From Candidatus Omnitrophota bacterium (GTDB taxonomy: Bacteria; Omnitrophota; Gorgyraeia; B26-G9), in NCBI GenBank assembly GCA_023136735.1, contig JAGLQQ010000253.1:1-6369 (forward strand): a stretch of 6,369 nucleotides of DNA, given 5' to 3'. Positions 1-5,729 of this stretch are shown here, one piece after another. The position numbers and the translations under genes are program-made. The notes beneath the pieces were generated by a model, which was given only the letters and a program-made list of their open reading frames with translations, was not told where the DNA came from and made no database searches. Within the stretch, counting starts at the first letter, position 1, and every line of letters starts with the position of its first letter.

Positions 1-26
1 CTCATTACTCTCTACAAATAAAAGAC

Positions 27-55
27 TTGACATAAAATAGCGTGTGTGATATCAT
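27..55 (+). promoter_or_regulatory. sigma-70-type promoter of the 78-aa gene
   Basis: A perfect -35 box TTGACA lies at 27-32. It is separated by exactly 17 bases from a near-consensus -10 box TATCAT at 50-55. Transcription would begin near 62, giving a leader of about 44 bases before the ATG at 106. No other plus-strand gene starts nearby, so this promoter most likely serves the small gene alone. The call rests on sequence match only. Confidence 0.75.
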
Positions 56-87
56 TTTAACATTGAAAGGAGTCATCTTACATTTAC

Positions 88-95
88 AAGGAGGT
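88..95 (+). promoter_or_regulatory. strong ribosome binding site for the 78-aa gene
   Basis: AAGGAGGT at 88-95 is a full-length Shine-Dalgarno match lying 10 bases before the ATG at 106. A second, weaker purine run (GAAAGGAGT, 65-73) lies further upstream. The strength of this site is the main reason to believe that the short orphan frame behind it is translated. Confidence 0.7.
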
Positions 96-105
96 AAAAA
101 AAAAG

Positions 106-342
106 ATGCCAATCAAGAAATACCATCCGGATTCACCTGATCGACGAAAGAAAAACGGGATTTCGCGCAAATCTACAAGTAAAAAATACAATACTCTTAA
201 TACCAATTTAAAGCTCGTCTGCTTTGAAAATTCAATTGCCTCAAAGGCGCAGGAAGAAGACATTATTCGTGTTTGTTCTATTTACAACAAAACTCAGGAA
301 AAAATTATCAATTTAAAAATAGCTCAGATCTATTTTAATTAA
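106..342 (+). CDS. small basic protein, unknown; faint FlgM-like C-terminus
   Basis: This 78-residue protein is not one I recognise with confidence. It has its own consensus-like promoter and a strong Shine-Dalgarno site, so it is probably a real, well-expressed gene. Residues 1-30 are rich in Lys, Arg and Ser and probably disordered. Residues 42-78 look helical. There is no signal peptide, membrane segment or cysteine pair. The C-terminus ('SKAQEED' near residue 46, then I..V..IY, ending 'KIAQIYF') lines up without gaps with the general pattern of FlgM anti-sigma-28 C-termini (V..I...I..G.Y.I...KIA..L), but the conserved Gly and Tyr are absent. It converges on csrA, the end of a flagellar regulatory operon, so a FlgM-like role is conceivable. 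That role is inference from a remembered family pattern. The safe label is hypothetical protein. Confidence 0.7.
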   Translation: MPIKKYHPDSPDRRKKNGISRKSTSKKYNTLNTNLKLVCFENSIASKAQEEDIIRVCSIYNKTQEKIINLKIAQIYFN

Positions 343-412
343 AACCTTCTCTTCCCTCATTAATATCTTAGAAAATTACCTAACATAAAATAGTTTAAAA
401 TACCTGCGGCAC

Positions 413-439
413 GCCTGTTAAATCATTGCGTTTAAAGGC
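413..439. terminator. imperfect hairpin between convergent genes
   Basis: GCCTGTTAAA (413-422) can pair with TTTAAAGGC (431-439) as a 9-bp stem with one bulged G (417) and an 8-base loop. It lies between the stop of the plus-strand small gene (342) and the stop of csrA (459), where a terminator would be expected. The minus-strand product is followed only by a weak T-rich stretch (ATTTTAAAC) and the plus-strand product by none, so intrinsic termination is uncertain. Confidence 0.3.
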
Positions 440-458
440 AGCGTCTAGAATAGTATCT

Positions 459-704
459 TTATTTGGAAGGATCTTTCTTCTTTTTAAATATACTTGAAAG
501 TTTCTCTAAATTAGTATGCTTTTTTTGCACCGCATTTTGATTTTGCTTATGTATCGAATCATATATTTCTTTTCTATGTACCGGGATATCACGAGGAGCA
601 GTTATCCCCAGCTTAACTTGCTCACCGCGTACTTCTACAACCTTTATTTCAACGTTGTCCCCGATAATTATACTTTCATTTGGCTTGCGCGAAAGAACTA
701 ACAT
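459..704 (-). CDS. csrA: carbon storage regulator CsrA (extended C-terminus)
   Basis: CsrA is a small dimeric RNA-binding protein that binds GGA motifs, often over ribosome binding sites, and represses translation. In FliW-containing bacteria its classic target is flagellin mRNA. The sequence starts MLVLSRK, holds 'GEQVKLGI' at 27-34 and 'APRDIPVHRKEIY' at 36-48, and keeps the RNA-contacting L4, R6 and R44. At 81 residues it is longer than the 61-residue E. coli protein and nearer the 74-residue Bacillus form. N55 aligns without gaps with the Bacillus asparagine reported to matter for FliW control. The tail beyond residue 58 is Lys-rich. The start is fixed by AGAGGA 5 bases upstream. The gene overlaps the end of fliW by 29 bases, which suggests translational coupling. 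It is the last gene of the minus-strand operon. Confidence 0.97.
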   Translation of the reverse strand: MLVLSRKPNESIIIGDNVEIKVVEVRGEQVKLGITAPRDIPVHRKEIYDSIHKQNQNAVQKKHTNLEKLSSIFKKKKDPSK

Positions 705-1152
705 TTTTATCCTCTATTTTTTTAAGCATTTCATCCAAAACTAAATGTTGTATCGAATAATCTTGTTCTTGCAAAACTACCTGCCTGCATATATTTTTTT
801 GTTTATTGATCATTACAGGTGCCAGTAAATTAGCACTGATTTGGTCTACACCCTGGGGCACACAAACAATTACATAACACTGACATTCCTCTATATCGTT
901 AATCTGCAATGCTGAAATATCTAATGCTGATAGTACAGGTTTATAGTCAGGCTTGAATTCAAGCGGATCTATAATAATAAAATTAATTTCCGAGTCCTTC
1001 TGCGATTGTAACCAAAAGAACGGCTCCTTAGATTTCTCACTTACAATTCTATACTCTTTATGGGTTTCAAACCCAATAATTCCTTCAGGAAAAAACATTT
1101 TACTTCCATTAAGCGATGAAGTCTGCTCAACCTGTGTCATGGATGTTTTCAT
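676..1152 (-). CDS. fliW: flagellar assembly factor FliW
   Basis: FliW is the cytoplasmic antagonist of CsrA. It binds either flagellin or CsrA, so that secretion of flagellin frees FliW to relieve CsrA repression of flagellin translation. The family signature is clear: 'MFFPEGIIGFE' near the N-terminus, 'PFFWLQS', and a C-terminal 'NLLAPVMINKQKNICRQVV' followed by 'DYSIQHLV'. I place the start at 1152 (158 residues). GAGGGGG at 1164-1170 sits 11 bases before this ATG, whereas the ATG at 1179, which would add nine residues, has no Shine-Dalgarno site and would place the purine run inside the gene. The gene lies about 50 bases after the coiled-coil gene and overlaps csrA by 29 bases, the usual fliW-csrA arrangement. 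The flagellin gene itself is not in the window. Confidence 0.95.
   Translation of the reverse strand: MKTSMTQVEQTSSLNGSKMFFPEGIIGFETHKEYRIVSEKSKEPFFWLQSQKDSEINFIIIDPLEFKPDYKPVLSALDISALQINDIEECQCYVIVCVPQGVDQISANLLAPVMINKQKNICRQVVLQEQDYSIQHLVLDEMLKKIEDKNVSSFAQAK
710..715 (-). promoter_or_regulatory. csrA ribosome binding site containing a GGA core
   Basis: Read on the minus strand, AGAGGA lies 5 bases before the csrA ATG and inside the fliW coding sequence. It includes GGA, the core of the CsrA recognition motif, followed by an A-rich spacer, so autorepression by CsrA is possible. The full ANGGA consensus is not met, and no hairpin presenting the GGA in its loop is evident. Confidence 0.5.
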
Positions 1153-1163
1153 ATAACTACTTA

Positions 1164-1170
1164 CCCCCTC
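1164..1170 (-). promoter_or_regulatory. ribosome binding site that decides the fliW start
   Basis: GAGGGGG on the minus strand lies 11 bases upstream of the ATG at 1152. No comparable purine run precedes the upstream in-frame ATG at 1179, so this site argues for the shorter FliW. Confidence 0.5.
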
Positions 1171-1204
1171 TCTCTTCATAAACGATCTTAAATATTAATA
1201 ATCT

Positions 1205-3112
1205 TTATTTTTTATCAAGTAAAAAATTGATACTCCCCAGCATATTGATCGTCATTTGGTTTTCCGGTTCAATTAACAAAACTTCTTCTAATTCGTATTT
1301 TGCGCGCGCATAATTCTTTTTCAATATAGCGCTCATTGCCCTTTTAAAATAAGCTTCCGCTTTGCCCTGCTGCTCCTTTTTTAAACTAGGTGAAACCTTT
1401 TGCATCATCTTTGCCTTACTCAAAAGCATTTCCTCTAATAGCGCCATCTGGTTTTCCTTAACATCGCTTAACTTATTTTTAATTTTTTCATCCTTTTCAA
1501 TTTTTAACCGTAATTGATCGGAGACCTTCTCAATTTTTCGCTCATAACCGCTTTGAAGATTTTCATTTTCCTTTTCAAGAATGCGAATCTGTTTTATGTA
1601 TTTAGCCTCTTGAATCCGCAGTTTCTTTTCCCATTCAAAAGAATTCTGCAGAATTTCTGCTTCCGCATCCCTTTGAAGATTCATTATCGTTTTTTTCTGC
1701 TTAGCAAGCTTTATCTCAAGAATACTCTTTTGCTCAGCCATACTATTTTTCAAATCCTGGATCTCGCCCTTTTGTCTTTTATTTTCTATTTTGAAATTAT
1801 TGAGCTCTTCCTTTACAATTCTTGAAATTTTATATGCATCACTCATTTCTTCTCCAGAATAAAGAGCCAGTTTCTCATTCAATGTTTGAATTTGGCTATT
1901 TTTCTCAGAAACAACAATCGCCTTTGTCGTTAACTCTTCTTTTAGTTTTACAATGTATATTCTCAACTGTTCAGATGATTTTTTCAAAGATTCATTTTCT
2001 TCTAAATACCTATGTTTTTCTTTTTCTATGCTTTGTCCATACTCAAGTTCTTTATCTGCTGTCATCTGCCGCAGTGTCTTTTCCTTTGCTTGAGCCTGTT
2101 TCTTTGTTTTTTCAATCTCTTGCTCTCTTTTAAATATTTCTTCAGCATGCATCGTTTCTTTACTTCTGATAATCTCATCAATCTTAACATATTTTTTGTT
2201 CAGCTTTTCCTCTAAAATGCTTACTTCCTCTTCTGTTTTAAGCTTATATTTCTCTTCAAGCTGGACATGTTTTTGTTTATATTCTTTTTCCTTTATTTCC
2301 ATTTCTTTATCGTATACTTTGCTTTGTTTTTCAAGCTTTTTATTCAGATCTTTTACTCTCTGATTCAATACTCTTATCTGAGAGTCTCTCTGAACTATGG
2401 CAGCCCCAACATCTCCTATTTCCTGTTCACGATCCATTCCCTCTGCACTTTTAGATTCATCGATAATTTGCTGCAAGCGGTCATTATATTCCTTCTCTTT
2501 ACGCTTTAAGACCTCTTCGTGTAAATTATTTTTTATTTTCATTTTTTCATTCAAGCTGTCTATTTTTACCGTAAGTTCTTTTATTTTTTTATCATTACTG
2601 TATCTATCTTGCTGCTTTGACTTCTTTACCACCCTATCAAACTGGTCCGACAATGTTTTAACTTTCATGCTGAACTCAAGTTCTTTTTGGATAAGCGCTT
2701 CTTCATTAGCCTTTTGCTGCCCTTGAAGATCTTTTTCAGCTTTAAGTATTTTTTTTTCAAGCCCTTCAATAACCGGATAAGAAGATTCTTCTATGGCCTT
2801 TTGAAAAATCAACTTCTGTTTTATAAGCATTCCTTTATATTTTGCTTCCTGCTTTGCCATCGCTTCTTCTTGCGAGCTCTTTTGTTTCTGCAATTCTTCC
2901 TTTAGAAAAGCTATTTCATTATCCGATATTTTCTTAGAATAATAGCTTTTCTTATTCGTTGCCCCCTGCTCAGCGCGATTTGACTGATAAATAACCGTCG
3001 GTTTATTTGAACTGTCTGCCGCAGAACCCGACCTAGGGACAGAAATCATCAAAGCAATAATCAGAACCAGCAACTTTAACCCGACATATGGGGATTTAAT
3101 CTCTCTTCTCAT
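1205..3112 (-). CDS. exported long coiled-coil protein with C-terminal TPR
   Basis: This 635-residue protein of unknown function is probably exported to the periplasm or envelope. Residues 1-32 form a Sec signal peptide: a basic start (MRREIKSPYVGLK), a hydrophobic core at 13-25 (LLVLIIALMISV) and a small-residue cleavage region (SGSAA, 28-32) with no lipobox cysteine. Residues about 62-570 are an almost unbroken Lys/Glu/Gln-rich heptad pattern, a long alpha-helical coiled coil. Residues 584-617 fit one 34-residue TPR repeat, with Ala at repeat positions 8 and 20 and Pro at 32 ('EPEN'). No enzymatic motif is visible. It precedes fliW by about 50 bases on the same strand, so it is probably cotranscribed with fliW-csrA. 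A structural or scaffolding role in the flagellum or envelope is inference only. The ATG at 3112 has only a weak Shine-Dalgarno site (AAAGGG, 12 bases away), but the signal peptide supports this start. Confidence 0.9.
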   Translation of the reverse strand: MRREIKSPYVGLKLLVLIIALMISVPRSGSAADSSNKPTVIYQSNRAEQGATNKKSYYSKKISDNEIAFLKEELQKQKSSQEEAMAKQEAKYKGMLIKQKLIFQKAIEESSYPVIEGLEKKILKAEKDLQGQQKANEEALIQKELEFSMKVKTLSDQFDRVVKKSKQQDRYSNDKKIKELTVKIDSLNEKMKIKNNLHEEVLKRKEKEYNDRLQQIIDESKSAEGMDREQEIGDVGAAIVQRDSQIRVLNQRVKDLNKKLEKQSKVYDKEMEIKEKEYKQKHVQLEEKYKLKTEEEVSILEEKLNKKYVKIDEIIRSKETMHAEEIFKREQEIEKTKKQAQAKEKTLRQMTADKELEYGQSIEKEKHRYLEENESLKKSSEQLRIYIVKLKEELTTKAIVVSEKNSQIQTLNEKLALYSGEEMSDAYKISRIVKEELNNFKIENKRQKGEIQDLKNSMAEQKSILEIKLAKQKKTIMNLQRDAEAEILQNSFEWEKKLRIQEAKYIKQIRILEKENENLQSGYERKIEKVSDQLRLKIEKDEKIKNKLSDVKENQMALLEEMLLSKAKMMQKVSPSLKKEQQGKAEAYFKRAMSAILKKNYARAKYELEEVLLIEPENQMTINMLGSINFLLDKK

Positions 3113-3153
3113 CTTCGTAAGTTTCCCTTTAATAAGTTCCTTCGCAATTAAAG

Positions 3154-3199
3154 AAAAAACCGAACGCTCTCTTTATTTTTAAAGAGCTGCCTTCGGTTT
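3154..3199 (-). terminator. intrinsic terminator or attenuator hairpin
   Basis: On the minus strand AAACCGAA (3199-3192) pairs perfectly with TTCGGTTT (3164-3157). Inside, CTCTTT (3186-3181) pairs with AAAGAG (3174-3169) across a 6-base loop, with a small internal loop between the two stems. The outer stem runs into six Ts (3159-3154). This is the form of a rho-independent terminator. It lies about 42 bases before the start of the coiled-coil gene and about 200 bases after the promoter at 3402-3430. It could therefore end a small transcript or act as an attenuator of the downstream operon. Confidence 0.6.
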
Positions 3200-3370
3200 G
3201 CATCTAAATTCCTTTAATTTTACAAGTATAGATTTTGAAGCCAATTTTATAGTACCCCTTAATAATTGCAATTTTTTATCATCAAAAGCAACCCAGTATC
3301 TCTGAGAAATAAACCCTACTTCCCCCTACCCAGCGCCACCCCTATCAGCCACAAATACCTTATTTTGCAT
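3179..3370 (-). pseudogene. possible 63-codon gene broken by one TAG
   Basis: On the minus strand an ATG (3370-3368) opens a frame that begins MQNKVFVADRGGAG, meets TAG at codon 15 (3328-3326), and continues in the same frame to TAA (3181-3179), with stretches such as 'RYWVAFDDKKLQLL' and a basic C-terminus. Many codons in the first half begin with G, as in coding DNA. It fits neatly between the promoter at 3402-3430 and the terminator hairpin, which covers its stop codon. Against it: there is no clear Shine-Dalgarno site, no family that I recognise, and a stop codon inside. TAG recoding is unlikely because the phosphorylase gene ends in TAG at its family length. It may be a decayed small gene, or simply the chance reading of a noncoding RNA. 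Confidence 0.3.
3314..3342 (-). other. G-quadruplex motif
   Basis: Read on the minus strand there are four G-runs, GGGG (3342-3339), GGG (3331-3329), GGGGG (3326-3322) and GGG (3316-3314), with loops of 7, 2 and 5 bases. This meets the usual G3+N1-7 rule for a four-run quadruplex. Further G-runs follow downstream, while C-runs that could pair with them are scarce in the transcript. The motif lies within the presumed RNA made from the promoter at 3402-3430. Folding is predicted from pattern alone. Confidence 0.5.
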
Positions 3371-3401
3371 ACAGAACTAACTTAGTGCTATCTAAATACT
3401 A

Positions 3402-3430
3402 ATTATGACTTTAACGGAGTAAAAAGTCAA
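3402..3430 (-). promoter_or_regulatory. sigma-70-type promoter facing the coiled-coil-fliW-csrA operon
   Basis: On the minus strand TTGACT (3430-3425) and CATAAT (3407-3402) are separated by exactly 17 bases, each box differing from consensus by one base. Transcription would start near 3395. That leaves a leader of about 280 bases before the coiled-coil gene, or a small RNA of about 240 bases if the hairpin at 3154-3199 terminates. It is the best promoter candidate for the operon. Confidence 0.65.
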
Positions 3431-3458
3431 GTAAAAATTAGCTTTTTCAAAGGATTTT

Positions 3459-3498
3459 ATACAACATTTTGGACATTACTGTTTGGTGAATACAACAT
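3459..3498. repeat. paired 9-base direct repeat upstream of the promoter
   Basis: ATACAACAT occurs at 3459-3467 and again at 3490-3498, 31 bases apart, close to three helical turns. Relative to the presumed minus-strand start near 3395 the copies are centred around -68 and -99, positions where an activator could bind. A 9-base repeat in AT-rich DNA of this length can easily arise by chance, so the call is weak. Confidence 0.2.
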
Positions 3499-3600
3499 AT
3501 AGCTATTGGAAATAATTTGGCATTAAAAAATACGAGGTTTTTCTTGTGGGATGGTCTTAAATCAGACACAATATCTGGTACCTACTTTTAATCTGCTTGA

Positions 3601-4356
3601 CTAAAATTTCTTCTGTTCAAGCCCTAATTCAAGCCCAAGGCGTACAAGCTGGGAGGCTTTGTTTTTCATAGCAACCCTCTCGGCCGCTGAAAACTTCCCC
3701 CAAAACGGACGGGAGGCTATATTGTCACTAACAAAGCACACTGCAATAGATTTTATCTTTTTTACATGGGATGCAGCATAAAAAAGAGCACACTCAAGGT
3801 CAACGCTTTGTGCTCCCATCTCAGTTAATTCCTGAACTCTTTGTTTTGTCTGATCCCAAAATGTATGGATGCTGATAACATTAGCTTGTTTTAAATCAAA
3901 TCCTAGCGCAAGTGCTTTATCCAAACTGTTTTCAAGCAGCTGCGCATCAGGATAGAATGTTTTTTGATCATTCCCATTAAAGTTTATTCCGAATTTCTTA
4001 TGATATTGAGTATCAAAAATCGCCTCTGTTATCACAACACTATCGGCAATTTCCAAATCCTTAACAGCTCCGAGTGCACCCAGAAAAATTACTGCTTTTA
4101 TTTTATTTGGGTCTTGCGCCAAGATACAATCCACCACTAAATTCTGCCCCATACCAGTATTGATGAATGTCATTTTACTACTTTTATAGATTCCGTTAAG
4201 TCCATGAAAAATCATGCCTTTAAAAAATTTTTGTTCACTTAACTCCGGCGTTACAAGCTTTGTATGAAAAAACGGACTTATTAGCAGGACTTCCCCCATG
4301 TCATTTCGGCTCATTCCGAACATTTTTTCAAATTTTTTTTCTTCTTCATTTTTCAT
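3601..4356 (-). CDS. nucleoside phosphorylase-family protein
   Basis: This 251-residue protein has the size and motifs of the nucleoside phosphorylase-I superfamily (purine-nucleoside and uridine phosphorylases, MTA/SAH nucleosidase, AMP nucleosidase), which cleave the N-glycosidic bond of nucleosides in the cytoplasm. Visible motifs are 'NTGMGQ' at 66-71 (phosphate/ribose loop), 'FLGALGAVKD' at 91-100, 'SVDLECA' at 184-190 with E188 in the ribose-binding position, and 'VSDN' at 209-212 with D211 in the catalytic acid position. The substrate cannot be read from sequence, and the charged N-terminus (about 20 residues) is atypical. An internal Met at 12, 15 or 20 could be the real start. The start codon overlaps the DUF362 stop in ATGA, implying translational coupling. 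A role in purine salvage is inference. Confidence 0.85.
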   Translation of the reverse strand: MKNEEEKKFEKMFGMSRNDMGEVLLISPFFHTKLVTPELSEQKFFKGMIFHGLNGIYKSSKMTFINTGMGQNLVVDCILAQDPNKIKAVIFLGALGAVKDLEIADSVVITEAIFDTQYHKKFGINFNGNDQKTFYPDAQLLENSLDKALALGFDLKQANVISIHTFWDQTKQRVQELTEMGAQSVDLECALFYAASHVKKIKSIAVCFVSDNIASRPFWGKFSAAERVAMKNKASQLVRLGLELGLEQKKF

Positions 4357-5429
4357 AATGCGATCACTAGTTCATAATCCATTTTACCCAGCCCAATACT
4401 TTGGGCATATATCAGTTGATTCATATAGAAATCAGCCTGCGGATATACTTTTTTAAAAATATCCTCACTGGCTCGTTGAACTACCATATCCGCTGCAGCC
4501 TTATCACATGCCACAGGGTCACTTGATGCGAAAATTCCGATATCATCAACAATAAACGGCTCGTCTTTGGCCATGCAGTCACAGTTTTTTGTAATATGCA
4601 ATGCAAAATTGAAAAATACTTTCTTTTTTATATTAAGCAAAACACCGTAAGCATACTCAACCATCTTTTCGCTAAGCACTTTTGCATCCTCCCCGTAATC
4701 ATCTGCAATTGCACCGAATTTACATACACTGATACATTCTGCGCAACCAATACATGCATCCTGCTTTATAAAAGCCTTTTCATCTTTTTCAATAATTGCC
4801 TCTACCGGACAATGTTTAATACAGCGTTTACAAAAAGTACAGTTTTCTACCTTAACATGCGGTTTAATATTCGAATGTTGCTTTAATTTTCCTGTCCTTG
4901 AAGCAAGCCCCATGCCCATATTTTTCAAAGAAGCCGCTACCCCGGTTAACATATGGCCGGTAACATGTGCTATGCTTACAATAGAATCAAAATACATTAC
5001 AGGCCTTGCGATATTGACTGATTCAAAATGTTTTTTATCTATTTTTACATCCATAGCGTTTTCACCCCAAAAACCATCAGAAATAATAACCGGAGCACCC
5101 AAAGTGACCGGATCAAATCCATGAACTGAGGCAAGCATAAGATGATCCACAGCATTAACGCGGCTTCCCTGGTATAAGACATTAGTTTCTGTTATGAAAG
5201 GTTTTGCAGCAACTGATTTTATTTTATCAATAGCCACTTTAGCTGCTTTTGCCCCAACATGACCCGTATTACCCTTTTCTCCCAAATGCATTTTTATGGG
5301 GACTAATTCCCCTTTTTTGAAATCATTTAGAAGTCCGCTGATCTTTATTAGATTTTTAAACGAATGGGCTACCCGCACTTTATCTCTGGAATTATCTACC
5401 GGTTGAAAATAAACAATACTTTTGGGCAT
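4353..5429 (-). CDS. DUF362 protein with two [4Fe-4S] cluster motifs
   Basis: This 358-residue iron-sulfur protein belongs to the DUF362 family, whose biochemical role is not established. Residues 1-180 and 280-358 match the DUF362 fold ('KMHLGEKGNTGHV' at 46-58, 'HVTGHMLTGVAASLKN' at 155-170, 'SSDPVACDKAAADMV' at 302-316). A ferredoxin-like insert carries two CxxCxxCxxxC motifs, C197/C200/C203/C207 followed by Pro, and C226/C229/C232/C236, enough for two [4Fe-4S] clusters. C283 and C285 form an extra CxC. There is no signal peptide, so it is probably cytoplasmic. The start at 5429 follows AGAGGT (5440-5435) at 5 bases' spacing. It is the first gene of a two-gene operon, overlapping the phosphorylase by 4 bases. 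An electron-transfer role is inferred from the clusters alone. Confidence 0.92.
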   Translation of the reverse strand: MPKSIVYFQPVDNSRDKVRVAHSFKNLIKISGLLNDFKKGELVPIKMHLGEKGNTGHVGAKAAKVAIDKIKSVAAKPFITETNVLYQGSRVNAVDHLMLASVHGFDPVTLGAPVIISDGFWGENAMDVKIDKKHFESVNIARPVMYFDSIVSIAHVTGHMLTGVAASLKNMGMGLASRTGKLKQHSNIKPHVKVENCTFCKRCIKHCPVEAIIEKDEKAFIKQDACIGCAECISVCKFGAIADDYGEDAKVLSEKMVEYAYGVLLNIKKKVFFNFALHITKNCDCMAKDEPFIVDDIGIFASSDPVACDKAAADMVVQRASEDIFKKVYPQADFYMNQLIYAQSIGLGKMDYELVIAL

Positions 5430-5468
5430 ATCTAACCTCTTTTCGATTTGTAATTTTTAATAATATAT

Positions 5469-5497
5469 ATCATAACTACGTTACTGAAAAAAAACAA
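5469..5497 (-). promoter_or_regulatory. sigma-70-type promoter of the DUF362-phosphorylase operon
   Basis: On the minus strand TTGTTT (5497-5492) and TATGAT (5474-5469) are separated by 17 bases, in an AT-rich stretch. Transcription would begin near 5462, giving a leader of about 33 bases with the AGAGGT ribosome binding site in it. Confidence 0.55.
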
Positions 5498-5729
5498 TAG
5501 TTTTATGTCCAGCCTATAGCCTTACGAATTTAGCACTGATTGATTTTAAGATCCACTTACGCTATCATAATAGCACAAACAGCAAAAAATGTATTCACCA
5601 GTGCTATATTGCAGCCTCTTTTTGAAAAGGAAGAGTTTGATGTTTTTACCATATAGATAAGCGTTGTCTCAACAAAAAAATATGCTATTCTTGAAACATA
5701 CAATCCATTGAGCCATGATTCAAATGAAT

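Larger units (their letters stand above)
3113..3600. other. 488-base gap holding a minus-strand transcription unit
   Basis: No intact gene is visible here. On the minus strand the gap carries, in order, a paired 9-base repeat, a sigma-70-type promoter, a short interrupted reading frame over a G-rich stretch, and a terminator-like hairpin just ahead of the coiled-coil gene. These are listed separately. The stretch 3500-3600, just after the phosphorylase gene, shows only weak AT-rich pairing and no clear terminator. Confidence 0.6.

Noticed and set aside
516..1156. Plus-strand frames of 61 and 67 residues over csrA and fliW
   Set aside because: They are antisense to two clearly recognised genes.
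1514..2905. Several Phe/Leu-rich plus-strand frames
   Set aside because: They are antisense shadows of the Lys/Glu-rich coiled-coil gene, whose complement reads as Phe/Leu/Ser codons. They are not membrane proteins.
3326..3328. TAG as a recoded sense codon
   Set aside because: The phosphorylase gene ends in TAG at a length normal for its family, and no other gene here contains an internal TAG, so the standard code is the simpler reading.
3181..3370. A known riboswitch class in the leader (c-di-GMP, fluoride, SAM)
   Set aside because: Short resemblances such as GCAAACC and CTGGGTTGC occur, but the rest of each consensus core is missing.
4596..5124. Plus-strand frames of 96 and 70 residues
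   Set aside because: They lie antisense to the DUF362 gene, whose Fe-S motifs prove the minus-strand frame.
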